Source: Longibacter salinarum (GTDB taxonomy: Bacteria > Bacteroidota > Rhodothermia > Rhodothermales > Salinibacteraceae). From it: a stretch of 64,000 nt of DNA. The notes under the pieces were generated by a model. That model worked only from the letters and a program-made list of their open reading frames with translations, did not search any database and was not told the origin of the DNA. The stretch is from the NCBI RefSeq assembly GCF_002554795.1, contig NZ_PDEQ01000001.1:558001-622000 (forward strand), in the 5' to 3' direction. The translations under genes were made by a program, and so were the position numbers. This document shows positions 17,689-26,043 of the stretch, piece by piece (within the stretch, counting starts at the first letter, position 1; each line of letters begins with the position of its first letter).

Positions 17689-17706
17689 CACAAAATTGTA
17701 CACAGT
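17689..17706 (+). repeat. 18-bp end repeat, right copy
   Basis: CACAAAATTGTACACAGT, identical to 11451-11468, located 54 bases inside attR and 35 bases upstream of the int start. Likely integrase arm site or int operator (inference). Confidence 0.55.
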
Positions 17707-17759
17707 CTGTCAGCCCAACACCGTTTTGAGACGCTGAGAGCCGATTATTGAGCATGACC

Positions 17760-17812
17760 CAACGGACTCTTAATCCGTGGGTTGGGGGTTCGAGTCCCCC
17801 CGGGCCTACCAC
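17760..17812. repeat. attR, partial tRNA-Lys copy
   Basis: Fifty-three bases identical to 11251-11303, comprising the anticodon arm from its stem, the variable loop, T arm and 3' acceptor strand with CCA. The D arm and 5' acceptor strand are absent, so it is not a functional tRNA gene. Confidence 0.93.
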
Positions 17813-17827
17813 ACTTTCAGCGAAGAC

Positions 17828-17875
17828 AAAGCCCCTGAGCGCCGGAAACGGCAGACTCAGGGGCTTTACTGTTTT
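17828..17875 (+). terminator. Original tRNA-Lys terminator, displaced by the element
   Basis: AAAGCCCCTGAG and CTCAGGGGCTTT form a perfect 12-bp stem followed by ACTGTTTT. It lies 15 bases after attR, where the tRNA gene's own terminator would be before integration. Confidence 0.75.
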
Positions 17876-18166
17876 ACCAGGCTCCGTCGCCTGAGGGCGA
17901 ATGCAAGCATCACCGTGCAACCCTACCATAAGATGCGTAAACAACGGACGTTCTCGTGCAGAGGGCAGTGCGAACGTAAACGGAGAAATGGCACGTACGG
18001 GCACTGCGGTGAGCCACACGCATCGTCAGGCGTTGGTATTGCCCGGTGGTTTTAGCGCCGGTGGTGTGTTAGAACTCTACTGCGATTCCGAACACCCCCC
18101 TTCTATGACGATCGCTTCAGTAGCAATCTCCTCCACTGATCGTCGATCGTTTACCGGAAACTCAAA
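17876..18166. other. Intergenic, no feature recognised
   Basis: Chromosomal sequence between the displaced terminator and the 3' end of the GlxA-type gene. The open frames here look accidental. Confidence 0.4.
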
Positions 18167-19186
18167 TCACTGGTGTGGGGTGCGCCCTTCAATCGACACA
18201 GTTTCTGAAGAGGTCCTTGAAAAACGGTTCCGATACGTCTGAGGCGGCATGCCCGTGTAGCGCTTAAACAGCTTACGGAAGTGACCCACGTCCTCATAAC
18301 CCACGGCCCAGCACACCTCCTGAATCGTCTTAAGATCATTCTCTAGAAGATGCCTTGCCGCATTAACCCGCACTCGTTGTAAGTATTGAATCGGCGTCTC
18401 ACCCGTGGATGCTTTAAAACGACGCGAGAATGTACGCGAACTCATACCGACGGAGGCGGCCAGTGCCTTCACACTAATCGACTCAGAAAAGTCCTTAAAT
18501 AACTTCTCTTGCGCCTCCCGGATCTGTGCATCCTCATGGGTAATTTCCGGTGCCTCGGCGGTGTAGCCTGCCTGCCAGATGCGAGGCGTCTGCAAGAGAA
18601 GTGCCCGGGCTGTCTCCGCTGCAACCCGATGGCCACAATGCTTCTCAACCAGATATAAGCTCAAGTCGACACCCGTGAACACACCGCCACTGCAAAGGAT
18701 GTTGTCTGATTCGGTCACAGATCGCTCGGGTTGCCAATCTACTTCCGGATAGCGCTTCCGGCATGCATCGACGATGGCCCAGTGCGTCGTCGCCGGGCGA
18801 CCATCTAAGAGACCCGCTTCGGCAAGTAGCGCTGCGCCTGCACAGACACCACCGATCGCCGTCCCATTCTCGTAGGCTCGATTCAACACAGGGAAAAGAC
18901 GCGCATTTCGCTTACACTCAAGCTCCAGGTCGGCCCCACCCGCCGACACGATCATTAGATCCGGAGATCCTATTTCATCGATTGACAGTTGTGGCTCCAG
19001 GATCAATGGAGTGAGGGTTTGTACGCTGTTGCCGTCAAGCGAGGCCGTTCGAACATTGAACTTTCGTTCACCTTCTGAGCCTTGAAGCTTTCCGTATAGA
19101 TATCCCGCGTTACTCAAAATCTCGACCGGCACAACGGCCGTTGACGGTGTTCCTCCTTCGACCAGTACCACAACCACGTCAATCAT
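18167..19186 (-). CDS. GlxA-family AraC-type transcriptional regulator
   Basis: A 339-residue regulator with a DJ-1/PfpI-like N-terminal domain (about 2-190) and a C-terminal AraC helix-turn-helix pair (about 235-325). The amidotransferase-like domain has the nucleophile-elbow region GVCAGAALLAEAGLLDG. The DNA-binding part reads VKALAASVGMSSRTFSRRF and then CWAVGYEDVGHFRKLFKRYTG. GlxA-type proteins control catabolism of small nitrogen compounds in many bacteria, with the N-terminal domain sensing a ligand. The gene is divergent from a DUF4242 gene (starts 150 bases apart), which is a likely target. Confidence 0.9.
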   Translation of the reverse strand: MIDVVVVLVEGGTPSTAVVPVEILSNAGYLYGKLQGSEGERKFNVRTASLDGNSVQTLTPLILEPQLSIDEIGSPDLMIVSAGGADLELECKRNARLFPVLNRAYENGTAIGGVCAGAALLAEAGLLDGRPATTHWAIVDACRKRYPEVDWQPERSVTESDNILCSGGVFTGVDLSLYLVEKHCGHRVAAETARALLLQTPRIWQAGYTAEAPEITHEDAQIREAQEKLFKDFSESISVKALAASVGMSSRTFSRRFKASTGETPIQYLQRVRVNAARHLLENDLKTIQEVCWAVGYEDVGHFRKLFKRYTGMPPQTYRNRFSRTSSETVSIEGRTPHQ

Positions 19187-19336
19187 CGCTCCATTTTCCT
19201 TCTGGCAGAATCACCCTGTAAGTATGTCGATTCTGCCACTATTACACAAGGCTTCAGCACTTTATGATGAAGTATAGCTGTTTACAAAGCCGAGGAGCAC
19301 ACCGAACCTGGCCAACCCAACTGGAAGACATTAGTT

Positions 19337-19642
19337 ATGCCAAAATATATTATTGAACGCGACGTGCCCGGCGTTGGATCACTCTCGCTGCGCGAGCAAA
19401 AAGCCGGTGCTTTAAAGTCACTTCGCGCGGTTAAGGAGCTTGGAATTCAATGGCAGCAGAGCTACATCTGTGGGAACAAGACGTTCTGCGTTTACATCGC
19501 GGACAATAAGGACATCGTCCGGAAACACGCCGAGCGAAGCGGCTTCCCAGCCACGAAGATCACCGAGGTAAAAACGATGCACGATCCGACGACCGCTGAG
19601 ATGCCGATCAACGAATCGACACCGGATCCACCCATCGACTGA
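19337..19642 (+). CDS. DUF4242 family protein
   Basis: A 101-residue protein with the DUF4242 pattern: MPKYIIERDVPGVG at the start, WQQSYICGNKTFCVYIADN in the middle, then HAERSGFPATKITEVKTM and DPTTAE. DUF4242 proteins are small ferredoxin-like-fold proteins; some are described as nickel-binding. The family usually begins after MP with an Arg/Glu-rich strand, as here. It is divergent from the GlxA-type gene, probably sharing the control region at 19187-19336. The cellular role is unknown. Confidence 0.8.
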   Translation: MPKYIIERDVPGVGSLSLREQKAGALKSLRAVKELGIQWQQSYICGNKTFCVYIADNKDIVRKHAERSGFPATKITEVKTMHDPTTAEMPINESTPDPPID

Positions 19643-19862
19643 TTCCGGTACAAGACTTGAGACACCGTCAATGAAATGCCAAGGTCGGGCATCCAGGTTC
19701 AGCAGGTGGTCATCCGACGTAATGCTGTCGATACAGATGCCGGTCGAACTCTACGACGACGGGCCACTCCGCCGGCTGTACGTTTTGGCGAGGCAAGCCC
19801 CCATCAGGGCCGGCCTCCGGCAGCAACCGCGAAGGCATGTGGAGAGCGCGGGTGGATACCTT

Positions 19863-22187
19863 CTACGCCAGCGCGCTCTCGGTTCCAGAGTCGCGCACGA
19901 AAAGACCGCTCGTCCGCGTACGGGTGACGATCTCGCGCATCCGGGCGAAGTTGGGCGGATCCATGAGGCCGAAGATGTTCACATCGCCGCGGGGTGCCTC
20001 CTCGAGATACGACTCAAAATCGCCCACATGTACCTCCGCTGTCGCTTCGGGCATACGGGCCAGGTCTGTCAGGGTATGTAGGAAGGCGCGGGCGTCGTCT
20101 GCCTGCTCTTCGCTACGCACGACCGTGAGCAGGCGCATCTCCGCATTCCAGTTCCGCTTCAGCTTGTAGGCCATTAGCACAGGCAGGTCCAGGTTGCCAA
20201 TGTCCATCGACACCTTCCAGTCCGGACTCCGGTCGTTGATCCAGACGTTCACCGTTTCGCGCTGACCGAGTCCGGCCCGACGGTGCGGCGCGTAGATGCA
20301 CGTGCCCATCTGCTGGTCGCTGGCCGTGTGAACCAGGTGGCCGTAGTCGCCCTCCAGCTCGTCATCATCGGGCAGCGGCAGGAACAGGATATTTGGTTTG
20401 AAAAACGCCCCTTGCATCGTCTGAATGCTGGCGGTCAGGCTCGGCGCAAAGCGGTCGGCCGAGACCACAGCCGACGAAGCAAACACCCCACGCTTCCGAA
20501 AGGCAGAGGTAATGTCTTCGATCTGACGGGCGAGGTCGTCGGAGGCGTCTTTGCTGTCCAGCCCGAGTAGATTGACGGCCCCCTTCGGTGCGGCCAGGTC
20601 CTGGACGAAGAGGAACGAGCCCCGGAGCGTGTCGGCATCGCGGATGGGCACCAGGATGTTGGGCTTCCAGGCGCGTTCCTGCCGCGAGCTCAAATCTTTC
20701 ACCTTCTTCGCGGCCCACTCCGCAAGCGACACGAAGAGCCCACTGCGAACGTCGGCCATGGAGTGGTCGAGGGTGCGGCGCACCAGCACTCCGTAGAACA
20801 CGACGACAATGGCCAGGGCGGCCAGTCCGAACGTTGGATTCACGATGAACATGGCGAGCAAACATCCCGCCGCCCCGGCAAAGGACACTGTACGCGGCAG
20901 CCGCAAAATCGGCCGAAAGCTGACCAGGCCGAGCGTCTGTTCAACGAAGACGACGACGTTGATCATCGTGTAGGTGATCAGGAAGAACATCGTGATCAGC
21001 GGCGCGATCGCGTTCAGGTCGCGCACCATGAGCGCGGCCAGCACGAGTCCTCCCGTGATCATCATGGCGTTGCGCGGTTCGCCCGCGTCGGTTCGCTGTG
21101 ACATCCAGCTGCTTGCCGGAAGGATGTCGTGGTTGCCGAGCGCCTGAAGAATCCGCGGTGCGCCGACCGCCGACGCCAGCGCCGATGAGAACGTTGCCCC
21201 GAGCAAACCCGCAACGACCGGCGCCCCCCAGTAGGCCATGTCGATCATGACCGTGTAGTTTGTCAGCAGTTCCTCGGTCGGTGCGGAACGCAGCAGCCAG
21301 ATCGCAATCAAGACGTAGATCACAAAGCTGAGTCCGATGGCTGACATCGTGCCCAGCGGGATGCTCGTGCGCGGGTTCTTGAGTTCGCCCGACATGTTCG
21401 CCCCGGCCATGATGCCGGTGGCAGCCGGGAAAAAGACGGCAAACACGACCCAGAACGACACCCCGGGGAAGTTGTCCTCCGGTGCCCCGGGAAAGTCTCC
21501 CCACAGCTGGATTTCTTCGAACGGCACAACCATGGAGCCCGTCGCGGCGGCCACTGCCACAGAGATCAGCGACGTCACGATGACAGCCAGAATGACGTAC
21601 TGCACCCGAAAGGCGAGGCTCGCGCTGATATACGCGATGCCGAAGATGAGCACAAACGCGCTCAGGTCTACCAGCAGCGCGGTATGATCGGGGAAGACCC
21701 AGAGCCAGCCTTCCCGGAAGCCGAAGATGTACATCGTCACGGCCAGCGCCTGCGCCAGGTACAGCGGGATGCCCACTGCACCGCCCACCTCGAGGCCCAG
21801 CGACTGTGAGATAATCGAGTAGGCTCCGCCCGCCCCGATCCGGATGTTCGTCGTGATCGACGACATCGACAATCCAGTAGCGGTCACGATGCCGAACGCA
21901 AGCCCAATCACCAGCAACGACCCGATGAGTCCTGCGTTGCCGACGACCCAGCCGGTGCGCAGGTACATGATAACGCCCAGAATGGTCAACAGCGTCGGCA
22001 CAAACACGCCGGCGAAGGTACCATACTTGGTTCCCTTCGGCATAATGGCGGTCTCAGCCGAGGGCTCCACGTCGTTTCCCAACACGCCGCTCCCGGGGGC
22101 CGTCTCTGCGGGCGGCTCGCCAGCAGATTCGGGTGCTGGTTCACCGGATCCGTTTGATGCACCTGCTACGTCTTCAAGATCTTCCAT
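19863..22187 (-). CDS. Amino acid permease / cation-chloride cotransporter-like protein
   Basis: ATG at 22187 (MEDLEDVAGASNGSG) gives 774 residues; the frame extends upstream to 22301. After an acidic head the protein has about 12 membrane segments, beginning FVPTLLTILGVIMYLRTGWV. That start and the following GLSMSSITTNIRIGAGGAYS are typical of the SLC12 (NKCC/KCC) branch of the APC superfamily. The last 280 or so residues are soluble, as in eukaryotic-type cotransporters. A role in coupled ion or osmolyte movement is likely and would suit a halophile, but the transported ions cannot be read from the sequence. TATACTAAAGTATA lies just upstream (22307-22320). It stands alone. Confidence 0.8.
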   Translation of the reverse strand: MEDLEDVAGASNGSGEPAPESAGEPPAETAPGSGVLGNDVEPSAETAIMPKGTKYGTFAGVFVPTLLTILGVIMYLRTGWVVGNAGLIGSLLVIGLAFGIVTATGLSMSSITTNIRIGAGGAYSIISQSLGLEVGGAVGIPLYLAQALAVTMYIFGFREGWLWVFPDHTALLVDLSAFVLIFGIAYISASLAFRVQYVILAVIVTSLISVAVAAATGSMVVPFEEIQLWGDFPGAPEDNFPGVSFWVVFAVFFPAATGIMAGANMSGELKNPRTSIPLGTMSAIGLSFVIYVLIAIWLLRSAPTEELLTNYTVMIDMAYWGAPVVAGLLGATFSSALASAVGAPRILQALGNHDILPASSWMSQRTDAGEPRNAMMITGGLVLAALMVRDLNAIAPLITMFFLITYTMINVVVFVEQTLGLVSFRPILRLPRTVSFAGAAGCLLAMFIVNPTFGLAALAIVVVFYGVLVRRTLDHSMADVRSGLFVSLAEWAAKKVKDLSSRQERAWKPNILVPIRDADTLRGSFLFVQDLAAPKGAVNLLGLDSKDASDDLARQIEDITSAFRKRGVFASSAVVSADRFAPSLTASIQTMQGAFFKPNILFLPLPDDDELEGDYGHLVHTASDQQMGTCIYAPHRRAGLGQRETVNVWINDRSPDWKVSMDIGNLDLPVLMAYKLKRNWNAEMRLLTVVRSEEQADDARAFLHTLTDLARMPEATAEVHVGDFESYLEEAPRGDVNIFGLMDPPNFARMREIVTRTRTSGLFVRDSGTESALA

Positions 22188-22306
22188 CGTGTGTAGATTC
22201 TGACATCGTTCGATGGTCGCGGCGAATGAGCGGCCGATCTTCGTCTCTCCGGATCCTTTCGCATCCTTTGGATGGTCGTTAGCGTCCGGAGGATGACGCA
22301 CTACTG

Positions 22307-22320
22307 TATACTAAAGTATA
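22307..22320 (-). promoter_or_regulatory. Palindrome upstream of the cotransporter-like gene
   Basis: TATACT and AGTATA are perfect arms around AA, about 120 bases upstream of the start codon. On the minus strand they contain a -10-like TATACT. Could be a promoter or operator. Confidence 0.3.
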
Positions 22321-23310
22321 TTCCCGACGCGTGTGCTTCCAGTCACGCTCCGCCCTCTCTCTGCTACCAGCGTTCGTGCAGCGAAACAGGTAGCATGTAA
22401 AACGCCCTCGCCCGTGCACCACCTGTTACGGCGCCGGGACGGGATGGTGTCATAGCCACTGGGTTTGTTATCCGACATAGCGCTTTCGGCATGCGAATCC
22501 AGCCCATCGCATGTTCGCACCTGTCAGGTCGCGTTGGACCGAAACGCTCCACGTACGCAGCATGCATTCTCGTTGCCGCACGCCGTTCCGTTTCGCGAAA
22601 CGCGACGACCCAGAAGGAGTGGCCGGCACACGGATTCTTGCGCTGAATCCGATCCTTCGCTTTACGTTGCCCAAAGTGTAATCATACGTTTTCCCAATGA
22701 TATTGGCGGGATCGCTCAACCCCTGTCATCGCAGCGGCTCCGAGTTGGGAAGAGAAACGTTTCAACGGTATACGTGCGAACGTTCTACTGCTAAGGGGTG
22801 GCGCGCCCGGAGAGTCGAAGCCGTTGGAGACACCGACATTTCAGGATCGAAACGGGATAACGTCGTACGTGACGCTGCAGACGCAATGTTGCCCCGTGGT
22901 CCGGACTCCTTCATCAAGACACGCGCTTTCCGTATCTAATTCCGGTCCTGGAACTCGATCGACGCCGCAGTCGAAATCCGATACCGCCCACTCAACCCGT
23001 CCACGTGCGACCACAAGCTGCTGGTCTAGATGACATCTTCCGCGAGCGGTAGCTGACTGCGAAAGCGGCCGTTCTGTCAGAGCGGTCCATTATTGTCCTG
23101 GGCTGTCTTCCATGACGTCGCAACAGGGTTGGGGCAATGCGCAGCGCAAAGAGATACAGTCTCAACAATTTTGGCACAACCGATCAAGAGTAACTCTAGA
23201 TTAGACTTTGTGCGGATCGTGTGCGTAATTTTGCAACTATTACGGATAGTATTCATTGCGAAAATATCGTACCAACGTCGCTGAGGCCCGATTTAATCCG
23301 GATCGTTTTT
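22321..23310. other. Gene-poor stretch of about 1 kb
   Basis: No coding frame here is convincing: those present are short, lack family resemblance, and overlap on opposite strands. Composition shifts to AT-rich towards 23200. No tRNA, IS or tandem repeat was recognised. It may hold remains of lost genes or an unrecognised RNA. Confidence 0.4.
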
Positions 23311-23313
23311 ACT

Positions 23314-23341
23314 ATCTCGAAGCCTTCGAGATAATTATAAT
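23314..23341 (+). promoter_or_regulatory. Operator palindrome and -10 box of the DUF6883/DUF4926 pair
   Basis: ATCTCGAAG C CTTCGAGAT is a perfect 9+1+9 palindrome at 23314-23332, followed by TATAAT at 23336-23341, about 50 bases before the DUF6883 start codon. A repressor bound there would block the promoter, the arrangement of many autoregulated toxin-antitoxin operons. Function is inferred from layout. Confidence 0.5.
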
Positions 23342-23390
23342 ATTATATGGCCTGGAGCGTTCTCCCTTCGTCTGACTCGCTCTGTGTTGC

Positions 23391-23732
23391 ATGAAGCTTC
23401 CCGGTCGCGACCGCGCCTTCGTCCCCGAACGGAAACTGACTGCCTATCTGCTTTCGCTCTCGCATCCGGTCGGTCGAGCGAAGGCACGGTTCTTCCACCG
23501 ATTTGGCTTCGACGCGTCCAACACCGACCTGCTGAGAGACGAGCTTCTCGCCCTCGCCCTCGCCCGCCACGCGGACGTTGCGCGTACCGAGCATACCGCC
23601 TACGGCACAAAGTACGTGGTCGACGGTTCGCTCTCTACGCCCAGCGGAGACGAGGTGGTCGTCCGAACGGTGTGGATGATCGAGAAGTCAGAGCCGGATG
23701 CGCGTCGCTTCGTTACGGCGTATCCGGCGTAG
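23391..23732 (+). CDS. DUF6883 domain protein
   Basis: A 113-residue protein with the DUF6883 signature: MKLPGRDRAFVPERKLTAYL, then HPVGRAKARFF near residues 25-35, YGTKYVVDG (70-78) and VRTVWMIE (90-97) before a VTAYP ending. The domain is found alone and at the end of some polymorphic toxins, and stand-alone copies often sit beside a DUF4926 gene, as here. A role as toxin or toxin relative is a hypothesis. It follows a strong palindrome/-10 region and lies 12-57 bases upstream of the DUF4926 gene, depending on its start. Confidence 0.75.
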   Translation: MKLPGRDRAFVPERKLTAYLLSLSHPVGRAKARFFHRFGFDASNTDLLRDELLALALARHADVARTEHTAYGTKYVVDGSLSTPSGDEVVVRTVWMIEKSEPDARRFVTAYPA

Positions 23733-23789
23733 CGTCACCTTCAGATGCAAATCGGCTTTCTATTGCAACGAAACCTGCTCCCAAGACCC

Positions 23790-24029
23790 ATGGCAATTGA
23801 GGAACTAGACACAGTCGTGCTACTGCGCGACGCAAAGGAACACGGACTGGAGTACGGTGATATCGGTGCAGTCGTGCACCGGTATGCGGGAGAGGGAGAG
23901 GGAGAGGCGTACGAGCTCGAGTTTGTAACAGGCGAGGGCGAGACGGTGGCGGTCCTCACGTTGAGCCGAGAAGAGATTCGGCCGATGGACCGGCGCGAGA
24001 TCTTGCACGCAAGGGAGCTCGCGGCGTAG
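23790..24029 (+). CDS. DUF4926 domain protein
   Basis: ATG at 23790 (MAIEELDTVVLLRD) gives 79 residues and matches the DUF4926 opening. An in-frame ATG at 23745 would add 15 residues. The family pattern continues with HGLEYGDIGAVVH, a short acidic repeat (GEGEGEAYELEFV), and TLSREEIRPMDRREI at the end. DUF4926 proteins are small SH3-like beta proteins often encoded next to DUF6883 or toxin genes. It could be the antidote of the upstream gene, but that is untested. Confidence 0.78.
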   Translation: MAIEELDTVVLLRDAKEHGLEYGDIGAVVHRYAGEGEGEAYELEFVTGEGETVAVLTLSREEIRPMDRREILHARELAA

Positions 24030-24252
24030 CATGCGTCCTTGGGTGTTGCCCCACGTAGGTCAAGCCATATAACAAGGCGCTGCTGCGGAACCTGAACTGC
24101 TGCCAAATTTGGGTCGAGGCGTCTCCGTCGACTGATTCATAGCTTGGCGCGTCCAGGTCTGCAGAGCTTCGACCGTTATATAGCCGAGGAAGCATTTCCT
24201 TCGGTCGGTCGTTTGTTTGTCATCCTCATGAACCACCAAACGGATACAGGTC

Positions 24253-24474
24253 ATGAATTGGACCGAACGAATTACCGTTAATCCAGAGCAGTGTGGGGGT
24301 CGGCCCTGCATTCGGGGCATGCGCATTCGTGTCGTAGATGTGCTGGATCTGTTGGCTGCTGGCTTGTCGCGGGCGCAGATCTTAGACGAGTTGCCTGATC
24401 TAGAAGAAGGGGACATTGAAGCTGCGCTGCGGTACGCGAGTCGACGGGTAGATCATCCTATTCTTGCGGCATGA
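24253..24474 (+). CDS. DUF433 antitoxin
   Basis: A 73-residue protein of the DUF433 family: MNWTERITVNPEQCGGRPCI, then GMRIRVVDVLDLLAAGLS and ILDELPDLEEGDIEAALRYA. DUF433 proteins have a helix-turn-helix-like core and are the antitoxin partners of DUF5615 PIN-like toxins. The stop codon overlaps the ATG of the toxin gene (ATGA), indicating translational coupling. The antitoxin-first order is typical, and the pair probably represses its own promoter. Confidence 0.88.
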   Translation: MNWTERITVNPEQCGGRPCIRGMRIRVVDVLDLLAAGLSRAQILDELPDLEEGDIEAALRYASRRVDHPILAA

Positions 24475-24815
24475 TCGAGATCTGGATTGATGCACAACTC
24501 TCACCGGCGCTTGCTGCTTGGATCAACCGTACGTATGAAGACATGACCGCCCAATCGGTTCGTGCCGTTGGGTTGCGGGACGCGTCGGACCGCGAAATAT
24601 TTGACGCGGCGCGAGATGAGGGTGTGATCATGATGAGCAAGGATAGCGATTTTCTGAACTTGCTCGACCAGTATGGACCACCTCCAAAAGTGATCTGGGT
24701 GACATGCGGGAATACCTCGAATAAACGCATGCGGAAGATTCTAAAGAAGACATTATCCACAGCGGTCCGCATGCTGAACGGCGATGATCGCGTCGTTGAG
24801 ATCGGGGATCTTTAA
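24471..24815 (+). CDS. DUF5615 PIN-like toxin
   Basis: A 114-residue PIN-like (Mut7-C related) protein. It begins MIEIWIDAQLSPALAAWIN with the first acidic residue, has VRAVGLRDASDREIFDAARDE and then MMSKDSDFLNLL. The Asp in IDAQLSP and the KDSDF pair are the expected metal-binding positions of the nuclease site. It is translationally coupled to the upstream DUF433 antitoxin. RNase activity is expected from the family but not shown. Confidence 0.85.
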   Translation: MIEIWIDAQLSPALAAWINRTYEDMTAQSVRAVGLRDASDREIFDAARDEGVIMMSKDSDFLNLLDQYGPPPKVIWVTCGNTSNKRMRKILKKTLSTAVRMLNGDDRVVEIGDL

Positions 24816-24954
24816 GGCTAGATAACACGGGCTCGACCGGACGGTGCCGGTGTGCGCTTTGAGTCGAACGGCGCGTCTCGTTTGCTCACGGCGAGGCCTG
24901 GCGTATGCACCGCCGGTGAGCGCTATCCGTTACACGCATCTGACTGAATACCCA

Positions 24955-25401
24955 ATGGCCGAAATTCAGGAGTGGATGCTTGTTGCGATCATCCTGCTTG
25001 GCGTGTTGCCAATCATCGTGGCCATCGTAGATCGTTGGCGCCGCGGGAAACCCATCGTCTATTCTGACCCGCCTTCCCCCCTGTTCAAGGAAACATTCGC
25101 TTCGGGAAACTCGCACCGTTCATTGTTTGCGCAGCTTGGGGGAGCGACCAGGGCCCTTGTTGTCGCTGTGACGAGCCAAGAGCTGGTCGTCCGTCCGTTC
25201 TCTCCAGCCACACTGGTTCCTCGGCTTCCTGAGATCACCGGGCTGGAGCACCGAATCCCAGCAGCCGAGATTCATGAGGTTCGCTCCACAGAAGAAGGAG
25301 TGGACATCGATTTTACGAATGACCGCGGTGCAAGAGAGCGGCTCACGCTGCGCCTCAAAGACGAGAGCGGATTTCTCAATGCGCTGTCGGCGTTGCGCTG
25401 A
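24955..25401 (+). CDS. Membrane-anchored protein of unknown function
   Basis: ATG at 24955 (MAEIQEWMLVAIILLGVLP) gives 148 residues; the open frame reaches back to 24844 without a better start. One transmembrane helix (residues 6-25) is followed by a cytosolic or periplasmic beta-rich domain with strands such as RALVVAVTSQELVVRPF and VDIDFTNDRGARERLTLRL. The pattern (Leu/Phe-rich strands, an I-x-E-V turn, a final amphipathic helix) recalls bacterial PH-like domains. It is not recognised further. Confidence 0.65.
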   Translation: MAEIQEWMLVAIILLGVLPIIVAIVDRWRRGKPIVYSDPPSPLFKETFASGNSHRSLFAQLGGATRALVVAVTSQELVVRPFSPATLVPRLPEITGLEHRIPAAEIHEVRSTEEGVDIDFTNDRGARERLTLRLKDESGFLNALSALR

Positions 25402-25786
25402 GCGTATAACCCCGCGCTCGCACTATGCAAAGCACATGTCGGAGGGGTGTTTTTTCTGGGTGTGCGGGTGTGAAATCGATGAGTCTGGGGAAGCGCGGGC
25501 ACCGAACGAACGATCCTCCCTCGGATCGGGAGGCTTGTCTCTAGCGCATCCAAATGCGACGGGAAATGGCGCACTCGGATTGGATGATTCGGGATGGGAA
25601 TTTGGCGCGACGTGTCGCTACGAGGCCTCTGTGACTGGCACTTCAGGCATACACATCATATCTTAACACCGTCTCGCACCACGGTCCGCTGCTCTGCCGG
25701 CGGCTTGCGACGTATCCCGCCGCCGGGACGGTTGGTCACGTGCGATTTCGCTCGCATGTCTGTCCCACCACTTTCCCGCTCTTCCT
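25402..25786. other. Intergenic, no feature recognised
   Basis: No coding or RNA gene could be supported in this stretch. Open frames crossing it on the plus strand begin inside the previous gene in a different frame. Confidence 0.4.
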
Positions 25787-25990
25787 ATGGTGCCACCGAA
25801 AGCCGCTGCTCCCGAGGATCAACTCTCCGACCGCGAACGAGCACTGCTGCGCGATGCCGAGCGCATCCGCGCCCTTCGCGAACAATACTGGGACGCCCTC
25901 ACGAACGGTCCAGCCTACGAAGCAACTCGTCTCCAGGACGAACTCCGACTCGCGCAACATCGGTTCCGAGAACGCTCGAACCGGCACTAA
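25787..25990 (+). CDS. Small helical protein of unknown function
   Basis: ATG at 25787 opens a 67-codon frame. The product is highly charged and helical (DRERALLRDAERIRALREQY and TRLQDELRLAQHRFRER), like a short coiled-coil protein. A clear terminator follows at 26044, supporting a real transcript that ends here. There is no close family I can name. Confidence 0.5.
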   Translation: MVPPKAAAPEDQLSDRERALLRDAERIRALREQYWDALTNGPAYEATRLQDELRLAQHRFRERSNRH

Positions 25991-26043
25991 CTGCCTCCAA
26001 CCGACCTGTCGCCCCGCCCCTCTCCATTCTGACGTGCTTTTAT

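Larger units (their letters stand above)
11251..17812. mobile_element. Integrative element in tRNA-Lys with integrase and PolA-like polymerase
   Basis: Fifty-three identical bases at 11251-11303 and 17760-17812 bound a 6.5-kb insert. The left copy is the 3' part of the intact tRNA-Lys gene. The right copy lacks the 5' half and is followed by what looks like the original tRNA terminator. Inside, all recognised genes are on the minus strand: integrase next to the right end, a possible RelE-like ORF, a possible small Cys-containing ORF, a family-A-polymerase-like protein and an Mrr-type endonuclease. An origin-like AT-rich region lies between the integrase and the small ORFs. The endonuclease gene is visibly richer in A+T than the flanking chromosome. 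No capsid, portal or conjugation genes are present, so it is not a complete phage or ICE. Confidence 0.9.

Noticed and set aside
17760-17812. A second tRNA-Lys gene
   Set aside because: Only the 3' part from the anticodon stem is present; the D arm and 5' acceptor strand are missing, and it is exactly the direct repeat expected for attR.
22321-23310. Short open frames of 60-110 codons in the gene-poor stretch
   Set aside because: They overlap on opposite strands, lack recognisable folds and show no conserved start context, so none could be supported.
23885-23910. GGAGAG tandem repeat
   Set aside because: It encodes the GEGEGE stretch in the DUF4926 protein and is too short to be a separate feature.
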